Shown in pieces: positions 8,476 through 17,417 of a stretch of 64,000 bases of DNA (its first letter is position 1; every line of letters starts with the position of its first letter). The notes under the pieces were generated by a model. It saw only the letters and a list, made by a program, of their open reading frames with translations. It searched no databases and was not told the DNA's origin. Origin of the DNA: Xylophilus sp. GW821-FHT01B05. GTDB taxonomy: Bacteria > Pseudomonadota > Gammaproteobacteria > Burkholderiales > Burkholderiaceae_C. The position numbers and the translations under genes were made by a program. The stretch lies in contig CP152408.1 in NCBI GenBank assembly GCA_038961845.1, positions 1,178,001-1,242,000 on the forward strand, in the 5' to 3' direction.

Positions 8476-9620
8476 AGATCACCAAGCTCAGCACTTTCAT
8501 CGTTCCACCACGCTGGTGCTTCCTGAAGATCGAGACCGACGAAGGCGTTTTCGGCTGGGGCGAGCCCGTGGTCGAGGGCCGCGCCCACACCGTGGCGGCG
8601 GCAGTCGATGAACTGGCCGACTACCTGATCGGCAAGGACCCGCGCAACATTGAAGACCACTGGACGGTGATGTACCGCGCCGGCTTCTACCGTGGCGGCG
8701 CCATCCACATGAGTGCGCTGGCCGGCATCGACCAGGCGCTGTGGGACATCAAGGGCAAGGCGCTGGGCGTGCCGGTGTCGCAGTTGTTGGGCGGCAATGT
8801 GCGCGACCGCATCCGCGTCTACTCGTGGATCGGTGGCGACCGCCCGGCCGAGACCGCCGCCGCCGCCAAGGCCGCGGTGGACCGTGGCTTCACGGCGGTC
8901 AAGATGAACGGCACCGAAGAGCTGCAGTACGTGGACACCTACGACAAGGTCGAGAAGTGCCTGCAGAACGTGGCTGCGGTGCGCGAGGCCGTGGGCCCGA
9001 ACGTGGGCATTGGGGTGGACTTTCATGGCCGCGTGCACAAGCCCATGGCCAAGGTGCTGGTCAAGGAGCTGGAGCAGTTCAAGCTCATGTTCATCGAGGA
9101 GCCGGTGCTGTCCGAGCACTACGAAGCCCTGAAAGAGATCGCGCCGCTGTCCTCTACGCCGATCGCGCTGGGCGAGCGCCTGTTCTCGCGCTGGGACTTC
9201 AAGCGCGTGCTGTCCGAAGGCTATGTGGACATCATCCAGCCCGACCCGTCGCACGCCGGCGGCATCACCGAAACCCGCAAGATCGCCGCCATGGCCGAGG
9301 CCTATGACGTGGCGCTGGCACTGCACTGCCCGCTGGGCCCGATCGCGCTGGCCGCCAATCTGCAGATCGACGCCAACTGCTACAACGCCTTCATCCAGGA
9401 GCAGAGCCTGGGCATCCACTACAACGCCGCCAACGACCTGCTGGACTATGTGTCCAACCGCGAGGTCTTTGCCTACCGCGACGGCATGGTCGACATCCCG
9501 ACCGGCCCGGGCCTGGGCATCGAGGTGAATGAGGAATACGTGCGCGAACGCGCGGCAATAGGCCACCGCTGGCGCAACCCGGTCTGGCGCCACGCCGACG
9601 GCAGCTTTGCGGAGTGGTGA
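8472..9620 (+). CDS. dgoD: D-galactonate dehydratase
   Basis: DgoD dehydrates D-galactonate to 2-dehydro-3-deoxygalactonate, the first step of the route. The 382-residue length equals the Escherichia coli enzyme. It is an enolase-superfamily protein. The metal ligands and catalytic histidines sit in [11 protein letters not shown] (Asp and His), [10 protein letters not shown] (Glu), [12 protein letters not shown] (Glu) and [13 protein letters not shown] (His). ATG 8472 overlaps the dgoA stop by four bases. The order regulator, kinase, aldolase, dehydratase matches dgo operons. Confidence 0.95.
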   Translation: MKITKLSTFIVPPRWCFLKIETDEGVFGWGEPVVEGRAHTVAAAVDELADYLIGKDPRNIEDHWTVMYRAGFYRGGAIHMSALAGIDQALWDIKGKALGVPVSQLLGGNVRDRIRVYSWIGGDRPAETAAAAKAAVDRGFTAVKMNGTEELQYVDTYDKVEKCLQNVAAVREAVGPNVGIGVDFHGRVHKPMAKVLVKELEQFKLMFIEEPVLSEHYEALKEIAPLSSTPIALGERLFSRWDFKRVLSEGYVDIIQPDPSHAGGITETRKIAAMAEAYDVALALHCPLGPIALAANLQIDANCYNAFIQEQSLGIHYNAANDLLDYVSNREVFAYRDGMVDIPTGPGLGIEVNEEYVRERAAIGHRWRNPVWRHADGSFAEW

Positions 9621-9649
9621 TGGCCTGAGCCTTGGGTGCCGGGTTATCT

Positions 9650-9712
9650 GATAGAAATATGCATCTAGCCCAGGTCCTGCCTGGGCTTATAGCTATATAT
9701 TTTGTAGCTTTA
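9650..9712. repeat. Dispersed CCCAGG hairpin repeat, copy 1 (possible terminator of dgoD)
   Basis: The stem AGCCCAGG (9667-9674) and CCTGGGCT (9680-9687) is followed by TATAGCTATATATTTTGTAGC. The same layout, with a CCTGGGCTTATAGCTA-like right half, is found at 43065-43087, and variants occur at 60136-60160 and 61581-61603. A GC stem followed by an AT-rich tract could end transcription after dgoD. Confidence 0.7.
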
Positions 9713-9830
9713 CAAAGTCGCCTAGGTGACAACCCTCGGGTTTCCCTGTCTTACCCAGCAGCGCTGGTGCGGATGCAATAACGGCCGCGCGCGCCCGCGC
9801 GCATCAACACGCTTGCCAGGAAATACCTTC

Positions 9831-10793
9831 ATGCATCGCAGACAGCTGCTTCAGATCGCCGCCGCCACCGCCTCCGTCAGCGCATTGGGCGCCCGGGCCC
9901 AGAGTTTCCCCAGCCGGCCGGTCAAGCTCCTCGTCGCCTTCCCCGCAGGTGGCCCCACCGACATCACCATGCGCCAACTGGCCGAGAACGCCTCGAAGGT
10001 GCTGGGCCAGCCGGTCATCATCGAGAACAAGCCCGGCGCCGGCGGCACCCTGCCGGCGCAGCAACTGCAAAGCGCGCCGGCCGACGGCTACACCGTGGCG
10101 CAGATCCCGCTCGGCGTGTTCCGCCTGCCCTACACCACCAAGATCAACTGGGACCCGGTGAAGGACATCAGCTACGTCATCAACGTCACCGGCTACGCCT
10201 TTGGCATCGTGGTGCCGGCCGACAGCCCGTTCAAGAACTGGAACGACTTCGTCGCCTACGCCCGGGCCAACCCTGGCAAGCTGAGCTATGCCTCTACCGG
10301 CACCATGACCAGCCCGCACCTGACCACCGAGCTGGTGGCGCAAAAGCTCGGCATCCAGCTCAACCACGTGCCCTACAAGGGCAGCGCCGACCTGATGCAG
10401 GCGGTGGTGGGCAGCCACGTCATGGCCGCAGCCGATTCCACCGGCTTTGCGCCGCAGGTCGAGGCCGGCAAGCTGCGCGTGCTCAACACCTGGGGCGAGC
10501 AGCGCCTGGCCAAGTTCCCGGACGTGCCCACGCTCAAGGAACTGGGCCTGGACGTGGTGCAGAACTCGCCCTTCGGCATCGGCGCGCCGCGCGGCACGCC
10601 GCCCGAGGTGGTCAAGCGCCTGCACGACGCCTTCAAGATCGCCATGGAAGACCCAAGCTATGTCGCGGCGCTGAACCGCTACGACATGCTGCCGATCTAC
10701 ATGGGCACGGCCCAGTACCGCAAGTTCGCCGAGGACACGTACAGCCGCGAAAAAGCCTTGGTGGAAAAGCTGGGGCTCGCTAAGCCAGTCTGA
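9831..10793 (+). CDS. Bug/TctC-family periplasmic solute-binding protein
   Basis: This 320-residue protein belongs to the tripartite tricarboxylate transporter receptor (Bug) family, which is greatly expanded in Burkholderiales. It has an N-terminal export signal (residues ~1-24, MHRRQLLQIAAATASVSALGARA). It also shows family blocks VKLLVAFPAGGPTDI, VIIENKPGAGGT, YASTGTMTSPHLTTE and VPYKGSADLMQAVVG. It lies 210 bases after dgoD on the same strand, so a sugar acid such as galactonate is a plausible ligand. No TctA/TctB membrane partners are present in the window, as is usual for orphan Bug proteins. Confidence 0.9.
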   Translation: MHRRQLLQIAAATASVSALGARAQSFPSRPVKLLVAFPAGGPTDITMRQLAENASKVLGQPVIIENKPGAGGTLPAQQLQSAPADGYTVAQIPLGVFRLPYTTKINWDPVKDISYVINVTGYAFGIVVPADSPFKNWNDFVAYARANPGKLSYASTGTMTSPHLTTELVAQKLGIQLNHVPYKGSADLMQAVVGSHVMAAADSTGFAPQVEAGKLRVLNTWGEQRLAKFPDVPTLKELGLDVVQNSPFGIGAPRGTPPEVVKRLHDAFKIAMEDPSYVAALNRYDMLPIYMGTAQYRKFAEDTYSREKALVEKLGLAKPV

Positions 10794-10880
10794 GTGGGCG
10801 GGGGCTGGCCCGGGCTGCCTGAGGCCGGCTCTCCACGAATCCCACACAAACACTCGACAGTCGATCAAGGTTGCGGCTGC

Positions 10881-10920
10881 AGACTCCAGGGCTTTGTCGT
10901 GGTCCGTGACCCTGGAGTCT
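10881..10920 (+). promoter_or_regulatory. Perfect hairpin that would bury the ribosome-binding site of the next gene
   Basis: AGACTCCAGGG (10881-10891) and CCCTGGAGTCT (10910-10920) form an 11-bp perfect stem with an 18-base loop. The only Shine-Dalgarno-like word before ATG 10928, GGAG at 10914-10917, lies inside the right arm. A TCTTTTC run follows, so the hairpin could instead be the terminator of the Bug gene. Confidence 0.6.
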
Positions 10921-10927
10921 TCTTTTC

Positions 10928-12298
10928 ATGAGCAATGCCCAACTGCTGGCTGACGAAGCGAAATACTGTTCCTTCGGCGATACCGTCCACTACGTCAATC
11001 CGCCGAAGATCTTCGCTGGCTGCGATGGCAGCTACATGTACGACGAGGCCGGCACGCCCTACCTCGATCTGCAGATGTGGTACTCGGCCGTCAACTTCGG
11101 CTACAAGAACAAGCGCCTGGAAGAAGTGATGATCAAGCAGCTCAAAGAGCTGCCCCAGATCGCCAGCCAGTACCTGCACCCGACCAAGATCGAGCTGGCC
11201 AAGTGGATCGCCCAGGACGCCGAGAAGAAGTGGGGCCGTGAAGGCCGCGTGCACTTCAACGTTGGCGGCGCCCAGGCCATCGAAGATTCGCTCAAGGTCA
11301 TCCGCAACGCCAGCAATGGCAAGAGCCTGATGTTTGCCTTTGAAGGCGGCTACCACGGCCGCACGCTGGGTGCATCGAGCATCACCTCCAGCTACCGCTA
11401 CCGCCGCCGCTACGGCCACTTTGGCGACCGCGCGCAGTTCATCCCCTTCCCGTACCCGTTCCGCCGCCCCAAGGGCATGACGGCCGAGGAATATTCCGAC
11501 TCCATCGTCAAGGAATTTGCCCGCAAGTTCGAGAACGAATACCACGCCATCTGGGACCCGAAGACGCGCCAGTGCGAATACGCCGCCTTCTACGTCGAGC
11601 CCATCCAGGGCACGGGCGGCTACGTCGTGCCGCCGGCCAACTTCTTCAAGGGCCTGAAGAAGGTGCTGGACGAGCATGGCGTGCTGCTGGTGGTCGATGA
11701 AATCCAGATGGGTTTCTGGCGTACCGGCAAGCTCTGGTCGATCGAGAACTTTGGCGTGCAGCCCGACGTGCTGGTGTTTGCCAAGGCACTCACCAACGGC
11801 CTGAACGCGCTCAGCGGCCTGTGGGCGCGCGAAGAGCTGATCAACCCGACCCTCTTCCCGCCGGGCTCCACCCATTCCACCTTCGCCTCCAACCCGCTGG
11901 GCACGGCCCTGGGCCTGGAAGTGCTGAAGATGACGCACGAGATCGACTTCGGCAAGCAGGTCTGCGACCGTGGCGCCTACTTCCTCGACGGCCTGCGCGA
12001 CCTGCAAAAGCGCCACAAGGAAATCGGCGACGTTGACGGCCTGGGCCTGGCGCTGCGCGCCGAGATCTGCACCGAAGACGGCTTCACGCCCAACCGCGCG
12101 CTGCTCGACAAGATGGTCGACCTGGGCCTGGAAGGCACGCTCGAATACAAGGGCCAGAAGCGCGGCCTGGTGCTGGACGTGGGTGGCTACTACAAGAACG
12201 TGATCACCTTCGCGCCTTCGCTGGAGATCACCAACGCCGAGATCGACGAAGCGCTGGTGCTGCTGGAACAACTGCTGATCCGAGCCAAGAAGGCTTAA
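10928..12298 (+). CDS. Class III PLP-dependent aminotransferase
   Basis: This 456-residue cytoplasmic enzyme belongs to the class III (omega/GABA-type) aminotransferase family. Landmarks are FNVGGAQAIEDSLKV (phosphate-binding region), FEGGYHGRTLGASS, LLVVDEIQMGFWRTGKLWS (Asp that contacts the PLP ring nitrogen) and VFAKALTNGLNALSG, with the Schiff-base lysine. GSTHSTFASNPLG is the usual second-subunit PLP phosphate contact. The amino donor is not predictable from these motifs. Translation may be controlled by the hairpin just upstream. A terminator follows at 12320-12350. Confidence 0.88.
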   Translation: MSNAQLLADEAKYCSFGDTVHYVNPPKIFAGCDGSYMYDEAGTPYLDLQMWYSAVNFGYKNKRLEEVMIKQLKELPQIASQYLHPTKIELAKWIAQDAEKKWGREGRVHFNVGGAQAIEDSLKVIRNASNGKSLMFAFEGGYHGRTLGASSITSSYRYRRRYGHFGDRAQFIPFPYPFRRPKGMTAEEYSDSIVKEFARKFENEYHAIWDPKTRQCEYAAFYVEPIQGTGGYVVPPANFFKGLKKVLDEHGVLLVVDEIQMGFWRTGKLWSIENFGVQPDVLVFAKALTNGLNALSGLWAREELINPTLFPPGSTHSTFASNPLGTALGLEVLKMTHEIDFGKQVCDRGAYFLDGLRDLQKRHKEIGDVDGLGLALRAEICTEDGFTPNRALLDKMVDLGLEGTLEYKGQKRGLVLDVGGYYKNVITFAPSLEITNAEIDEALVLLEQLLIRAKKA

Positions 12299-12319
12299 GC
12301 GCCACGCGACACTGACCGG

Positions 12320-12360
12320 CACCGCCGCCTTCTCCTGGAGGGCGGCGGTGCTTTGTTATT
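12320..12360 (+). terminator. Rho-independent terminator of the aminotransferase gene
   Basis: A 10-bp perfect stem, CACCGCCGCC (12320-12329) and GGCGGCGGTG (12341-12350), is followed by CTTTGTTATT. It starts 22 bases after the stop codon. Confidence 0.85.
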
Positions 12361-12361
12361 T

Positions 12362-12425
12362 GCTACATTAATAGTAGCTATATGCCCTAGTCCAGTCTGG
12401 CTTTCAGGCACTTTTTTCTTAAAAA
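12362..12425. repeat. Degenerate copy of the AT-rich CCCAGG/GGCACTTTTT repeat family
   Basis: This sequence includes TTAATAGTAGCTATATGCCC and CAGGCACTTTTTTCTT. It resembles the flanks of the other copies (TAGCTATA and GCACTTTTT words at 32190-32260 and 43050-43090) but lacks a clean stem. Confidence 0.45.
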
Positions 12426-12428
12426 TCA

Positions 12429-12532
12429 GTAACTACTCAGCCCCCACACCGTTCGGGCTGAGCTTGTCGAAGCCCTGCCACGCATCACCAAGCCCTTCGA
12501 CCGGCTCAGGGCGAACGGGGGTGAGTAGTTAC
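12429..12532. repeat. Dispersed palindrome (GTTCGGGCTGAGCTTGTCGAAG family), copy 2
   Basis: The core arms are 12449-12475 and 12493-12518, the same core as at 7676-7746. Outside the core is a perfect 11-bp copy-specific inverted repeat, GTAACTACTCA (12429-12439) and TGAGTAGTTAC (12522-12532). The flank differs completely from that of copy 1, yet both copies are enclosed by matching arms. Confidence 0.8.
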
Positions 12533-12566
12533 AAAAATCACTACCAAGGCCCAGCGCTCCTGCCCG

Positions 12567-13622
12567 ATGCCCTTTCGCTTCCAGCTCGAACCGCCATCGC
12601 TCATTGAGCACTTCCAGCAGCATCCGCCGCAGGGCTTTGCGCTGCTGCCAGGCGCCGGCGCGCCGGCCTTTGCCGCGCCCTTCGATCTGTTGACCACCGC
12701 CGACGACGAGCTGAAGCGCCGCGCCGCCACACTGCCGCTGCACCGCCATTGGTCGCGCCTGCTGCGCATCCGCACCGCCTTTGTCGGCACCACGGTGTCT
12801 GAATACGCGCTGGTCCCGCCCGGGCTGCCCGCCGCGGCGCTGCCTGCATCGGTGCGCGCAAAGCTCGCGCCCGGCCACCGGCTCAGCATCATCAAGGACA
12901 TCCCGCAGCAGTCGCCGCTGCTGCCGGCCGAGGACAACGCCTTTGCCGATGCGCTGGCCGATGCCTGCCAGCAGCAAGGCTTCATCCTGGTCGAAGGTCA
13001 GGCGCTGGCCTATGTGCCGATCGACTTCGCCGACATCGACGCCTACCTGGCGCGTCTGTCCACCAGCCGGCGCAAGAACTTGAAGCGCAAGCTGCGCAGC
13101 CGTGCCGAGCTGCAGGTGCGCCGCATCCCCACCGGCGCCGCGTTTGCCAATGACGCGGTGGTCGATGCCTTCTTTGCGCTGTACGAAGGCGTCTATGCGC
13201 AGAGCGAGGTCCACTTCGACCGCCTCACCCGCGACTTCTTCGCCGCCGTGCTTCGCGACGAAGCCAGCGGCGGCACCGTCTTTGAATACCGCCGCGCGGC
13301 TGACGGTGCGCTGCTGGGCTGGAACCTGTGCTTTGAGCACGGCGGCAAGCTGATCGACAAATACATAGGCTTTGCCTACCCCGCCGCGCGCGAGGCCAAC
13401 CTGTACTTCGTGAGCTGGATGGTCAACCTGGAATACGCCATAGAGCGTGGCCTCAGCCACTACGTTGCCGGCTGGACCGACCCCGAGGTCAAGGCCCAGC
13501 TCGGCGCGCAGTTCAGCTTCACCCGCCACGCCGTCTACATCCGCAACCCGCTGCTGCGCGCCATCGGCCGCCGCTTTGCCGGCCGCTTCGAGAGCGACCG
13601 GCAATGGAGCGAAAAAGAATGA
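12567..13622 (+). CDS. FemAB/GNAT-like N-acyltransferase family protein
   Basis: This is a 351-residue protein. Its C-terminal half resembles the FemAB-like GNAT fold (Acetyltransf_6 type): a basic acceptor block LSTSRRKNLKRKLR, then the core strands GTVFEYRRAADGALLGWNLCF, DKYIGFAYPAAREANLYFVSWM and EYAIERGLSHYVAG. It has no signal peptide. The acyl donor and substrate are unknown. Its TGA overlaps the ATG of the next gene (ATGA), so both products are probably made in a fixed ratio and act in one pathway. Family assignment rests on pattern, so confidence in function is moderate. Confidence 0.72.
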   Translation: MPFRFQLEPPSLIEHFQQHPPQGFALLPGAGAPAFAAPFDLLTTADDELKRRAATLPLHRHWSRLLRIRTAFVGTTVSEYALVPPGLPAAALPASVRAKLAPGHRLSIIKDIPQQSPLLPAEDNAFADALADACQQQGFILVEGQALAYVPIDFADIDAYLARLSTSRRKNLKRKLRSRAELQVRRIPTGAAFANDAVVDAFFALYEGVYAQSEVHFDRLTRDFFAAVLRDEASGGTVFEYRRAADGALLGWNLCFEHGGKLIDKYIGFAYPAAREANLYFVSWMVNLEYAIERGLSHYVAGWTDPEVKAQLGAQFSFTRHAVYIRNPLLRAIGRRFAGRFESDRQWSEKE

Positions 13623-14512
13623 GCGCGCCACCCGTCATCCTCGACCTCGACAACTCCGTCGGCCCGCTGCCCGGCGAGCAGCGCATCGACCTGGCCGCTT
13701 GGCAAGAAGCCATCCGCTTCGGCTGCGGCCTGCCGCGCATGCGCGCCTTTGCGCAGTTGCTCGACCAGCGCATGCCAGCGTTCACCGAACACGGCACGGT
13801 GTTCATGGGCAGCGGCGACTTCCACCACCTGAGCGGCCCGCTGATCGCGCGCTGCATCGCCGCGCAGGCAAACGTGATGCAGCGCCCGCTGCGCATCGTC
13901 GTGCTGGACAACCACCCGGACAACATGCGCTTTCCGTTTGGCGTGCACTGCGGCTCGTGGGTGCGCCAGGTCGCGCTGCTGCCGCAGGTGGCCCACGTGC
14001 ACGTGGCCGGCATCACCTCGGGCGACATCGGCTGGGGCCATTGCTGGGAGAACTACCTGGCGCCCTTGCGCGCCGGCAAGCTCAGCTACTGGAGCGTGGG
14101 CGTTGATACCAGTTGGTCCCGCTGGCTCGGTTTGGGCCGTGCCTTTCGCGGCTTTGCTGATGGCGACGCACTGATCGCCGCACTCTGCGCCGAACTGTCA
14201 GCCCACCCGCAGCCCACCTACCTCAGCATCGACAAGGACGCCTTCGCGCCCGACGTGGTCCGCACCAACTGGGACCAGGGGCAGTTGCGCGAGGACCATG
14301 CCGATGCTGTCATCACTTCGCTGCGGGGGCATATCGTGGGCAGTGATGTCACTGGGGATGTGTCTTCTTACCGCTACCGCAGTGCGTGGAAGCGCTGGCT
14401 TAGTGCGGGGGATGGGCAGGAGACGGAGATTCCGGTTGCGCAGTTGCTTGAGTGGCAGGCGGGGCAGGGGCTGTTCAATCAGCGCTTGCTGTCGCGGCTG
14501 GGCCGTGACTGA
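13619..14512 (+). CDS. Arginase/agmatinase-fold (ureohydrolase-like) protein
   Basis: This 297-residue protein keeps the binuclear-manganese ligand pattern of ureohydrolases in order: a histidine block GSGDFHHLSG (normally GGDHS), DNHPDN (normally DAHxD) and SIDKDAFAPD (normally SxDxDxxDP). The rest of the sequence is unlike arginase or SpeB, so the substrate is probably not simply arginine or agmatine. ATG 13619 overlaps the upstream stop and has GGAG nine bases before it; an in-frame ATG at 13604 is possible. Pairing with an acyltransferase suggests formation and hydrolysis of a guanidino or amide compound, which is inference. Confidence 0.75.
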   Translation: MSAPPVILDLDNSVGPLPGEQRIDLAAWQEAIRFGCGLPRMRAFAQLLDQRMPAFTEHGTVFMGSGDFHHLSGPLIARCIAAQANVMQRPLRIVVLDNHPDNMRFPFGVHCGSWVRQVALLPQVAHVHVAGITSGDIGWGHCWENYLAPLRAGKLSYWSVGVDTSWSRWLGLGRAFRGFADGDALIAALCAELSAHPQPTYLSIDKDAFAPDVVRTNWDQGQLREDHADAVITSLRGHIVGSDVTGDVSSYRYRSAWKRWLSAGDGQETEIPVAQLLEWQAGQGLFNQRLLSRLGRD

Positions 14513-14526
14513 TTGATAGACCCGTC

Positions 14527-15070
14527 GTTTTGCTGACGGCGGGTGCCGGGTCTCGGCCCGGCGGCCGACCTACTCTTCTTTGCTTCGCCAAAGAAGAGTA
14601 GGCAGAAGAAAGGCGAGCCGGAGTCAGGGCCCCTTCGGGGTTCCCTGCGCTGCTCGCGCCGGGCGGGGTATCGCCCAAACTCGCTTCGCTCAAACAAGGG
14701 CGATCCCTGATCCGCCCGTCGCTGTGCTGCTCGGCCCTGCCAACGGCGCAGGCGGACAGCCGAAAGCCAAACAGCCAACATCCAATACCGGGCCGAGCGT
14801 AGCGATGGCCCGACTGGCAGTCCTGGGGTCCCCTCTGTGGCGTCGAGGAGCGGAGGAGTCGGCAGGTTGCCGCGCGTAGCGCGGATGGCGAGGACTGTTT
14901 GAGCGAAGCGAGTTCCGCAGCCACCTGCCGACTCTGAGCACCGCAGAGCAGTCCGCGTAGCGGACCGCCACAGCGGGGTCGCCCTTTCTTTGGTGACTTT
15001 CTTTCGGCGACGCGAAAGAAAGTTACTCGCCCGCCGGGGCGAACTCCCGGCACCCGCCGCCGGCGAAGGT
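14527..15070. repeat. Large AGCG-rich intergenic repeat with 13-bp terminal inverted repeats
   Basis: This fills most of the 700-base gap before the TonB receptor gene. The ends carry a perfect 13-bp inverted repeat, GGCGGGTGCCGGG (14538-14550) and CCCGGCACCCGCC (15046-15058). Inside each end is a strong hairpin: 13-bp stem 14570-14582/14589-14601 on the left and 11-bp stem 14996-15006/15013-15023 on the right. The middle is AGCG-rich (GCGTAGCGCGGAT, GAGCGAAGCGAG) and resembles 5300-5500. No protein-like reading frame is present. The remaining 15071-15212 holds only AT-rich leader sequence of the receptor gene. Confidence 0.75.
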
Positions 15071-15212
15071 AACCAAGCCCAGGAAATCTAAACGGCCATG
15101 AAAAAGCAAAACCCCACCTCCCATCATTGCCATCACTCCAAAACATAGCAAAGGCTATATATTCCAAAGAAATCCAGCGCCAACAGCGGCCAGGACACAA
15201 CGGGAGGAATGC

Positions 15213-17417
15213 ATGCAGGATGAAGCCGGCGTCGCAGCACGCCAGGATGGGGGGACGATCAAGAAGCACAGCCCGTGGTGGCGCCCCTGGCTGCAGTCGC
15301 TGGCGGTACCCCCGCTGGCGCTGGCCGCGCCCCTGCTGCAAGCACAGCCGCAGCCGGAAGTGGACGAGACCCGCTCGCTGCGCGCCGTAACGGTCGAGAG
15401 TCGCAGCAACCAGGCCGGCATGCGGCAAGGTGCGCTGCGCGACGAGATCGTGCGCACCGAATCCATCAGCGCGCGCGCCATCGAGCGCTCCGGCGCCACC
15501 AATATCAACGAGGCCGTAGACAAGAACCCCGGCATCTCGGTGCAGGTCGAATGCTCGATCTGCAATGTGCGCAACGTGCTGCTCAACAACCTGCCGGGGC
15601 GCTACACCACGCTGCTGATCGACGGCATTCCGATCTATTCGTCAGTGTCTTCGGCCTATGGGCTGGACAGCGTCAGCGTCTATGGCCTGGAGCGCATCGA
15701 CGTGGCGCGCGGCGCCGGTGCCAGCCTGATCGCGCCTGAGGCGCTGGCCGGTACCGTCAACATCGTGACCAAGCGCCCGACCTTGCCCGAGGCGCAACTG
15801 CGCACGCAGGCCGGCAGCTATGGCTCGCGCCAGGGCGATGTCTATCTGGCCAAGCCGCTGGACGGCGGCGCGTTTACCGCATCGCTGCACTACAACCGGC
15901 ACGACGCGGTGGATGGCAACGGCGACGGCATCAGCGAATACACCGGCTACGACCGCCGCATCGCCGGCCTGGGCTGGTTCGTGGATGACGCGGGTGGCTT
16001 CAAGCTGCGCGGCCGGCTGGATCTGGTGGACGAGAAACGCGGTGGCGGCGCGCTGGAGACCTTCCGCCAGCCCGCGGCGGTAGCGGCCGATACCAGCGGC
16101 AGCCCGTTTGATTTCAGCGCCGGGCCAAATGGCTCGCCGCTGGCGAGTGGCTGGATCAAGCCCAGCACCGGCGCCTTCATTCCCTACAACCTGGGCCGGC
16201 GCGGCTTCTCTGAATACATCCACACCCAGCGGCAGCAGATCGTGACCTCGGGCGAGCGACAGACCGGCCCGGGCAAGCTGCGGCTGGCCTTTGGCGCGGC
16301 CGAGCACCGGCAAGACAGCTTCTACGAGTTTGCCGACTACAAGGCGCGCCAGTCGCAGTACTACGCCGAGGCCAGCTACCAAATGCCGGTCGATGCCTGG
16401 CTGCTGACGGCAGGCAGCAACTACCGCTACGAGGACCTGCGCAGCAGCGGCGCCACCGCCAACGGCATTGCGGTGAACGGCATCGACAACTACACCTACC
16501 GGGTGCCGGGCCTGTTCCTGCAGGCCTACCGCACGCTGTGGGACGACAAGCTGGAGCTGAACGGCTCGCTGCGCCATGACCGCCACAACGTCTATGGCGG
16601 CATCACGTCGCCGCGCATCAACGCGCTGTACCACCACACCGAGCTGCTCTCCAGCCGGCTGTCCTTGGGCAAGGGCTTTCGTGCGCCCACCAGCTTCTTC
16701 GAGCAGGACCACGGCATTCTCGATACGGTGCGCATAGAGCGGCGCATCACCAAGCCCGAGGTGTCGCACAACCTGGCCTATGCGCTCAGCTACGCCGACG
16801 AGCGCCTGGCCGTCACCAGCTCGTACAACTACAACCGCATCAAGAACTTCGCGCTGCTGGACGCTAGCCAGGTCGATGCCAATGGCAACCCGATCACGGT
16901 CTTTACCAGCACCAGCCAGCCGGTGACGGTGCAGGGCGTGGACATCAATTCGTCCTACCTGATCACGCCGGCGCTGGCCTTGTCGGTGGGCGGCGAGCTG
17001 TACCGCTACAGCTTCCCGGCCGGCACGCTGATCTTCGCGCGGCCCAAGGCGCGCGCCTTTGTCAGCGTGGACTACGACCGCGGCCCGTGGGAACTGACGG
17101 CGCGCCTGTCCATCACCGGGCCAATGGACCTGAACAAGTTCCATGACGACGGCAGCGGCAGCCAGAACCGCTTCAACTTCGACGGCACTCCCAAACGCAG
17201 CAAGAGCCCCACCTTCGCCACCGTCGATGCGCGCCTGCAATACGCCGTCAACCGCAACCTGTCAGTGTTTGGCGGTGTGGACAACCTGTTCGACTACCAG
17301 CAGACCGACAAGGAAAGCCCGCTGTGGGTCGATGCCCAGGGCGGCTATGACGTGACCCATGTCTGGGGCCCGAGCCGGGGGCGATACATCTATGCGGGCG
17401 CCAAGCTGTCCTTCTGA
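15213..17417 (+). CDS. TonB-dependent outer-membrane receptor with a CxxC plug
   Basis: This is a 734-residue outer-membrane receptor. After a long basic N-terminus and hydrophobic export segment (residues ~25-45), the plug domain runs to ~190 (ISARAIERSGATNINEAVDKNPGISV, LLIDGIPIYSS, YGLERIDVARGAGASLIAPEALAGTVNIVTKRP). The rest is a beta-barrel ending in the aromatic residue of AGAKLSF. The start has a good GGGAGGA site six bases upstream. The plug carries Cys114 and Cys117 (VECSICN), unusual in this family. The stop lies inside a downstream thioredoxin-like gene, hinting at redox-linked or metal ligand handling. The substrate is unknown. Confidence 0.9.
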   Translation: MQDEAGVAARQDGGTIKKHSPWWRPWLQSLAVPPLALAAPLLQAQPQPEVDETRSLRAVTVESRSNQAGMRQGALRDEIVRTESISARAIERSGATNINEAVDKNPGISVQVECSICNVRNVLLNNLPGRYTTLLIDGIPIYSSVSSAYGLDSVSVYGLERIDVARGAGASLIAPEALAGTVNIVTKRPTLPEAQLRTQAGSYGSRQGDVYLAKPLDGGAFTASLHYNRHDAVDGNGDGISEYTGYDRRIAGLGWFVDDAGGFKLRGRLDLVDEKRGGGALETFRQPAAVAADTSGSPFDFSAGPNGSPLASGWIKPSTGAFIPYNLGRRGFSEYIHTQRQQIVTSGERQTGPGKLRLAFGAAEHRQDSFYEFADYKARQSQYYAEASYQMPVDAWLLTAGSNYRYEDLRSSGATANGIAVNGIDNYTYRVPGLFLQAYRTLWDDKLELNGSLRHDRHNVYGGITSPRINALYHHTELLSSRLSLGKGFRAPTSFFEQDHGILDTVRIERRITKPEVSHNLAYALSYADERLAVTSSYNYNRIKNFALLDASQVDANGNPITVFTSTSQPVTVQGVDINSSYLITPALALSVGGELYRYSFPAGTLIFARPKARAFVSVDYDRGPWELTARLSITGPMDLNKFHDDGSGSQNRFNFDGTPKRSKSPTFATVDARLQYAVNRNLSVFGGVDNLFDYQQTDKESPLWVDAQGGYDVTHVWGPSRGRYIYAGAKLSF

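Noticed and set aside
8436..9593. 385-residue minus-strand open frame
   Set aside because: It is antisense to dgoD and has the skewed His/Val/Gln composition of a shadow frame.
14475..15428. 317-residue minus-strand frame across the second AGCG-rich repeat
   Set aside because: It spans the repeat and part of the receptor gene antisense; its composition is repeat-derived.
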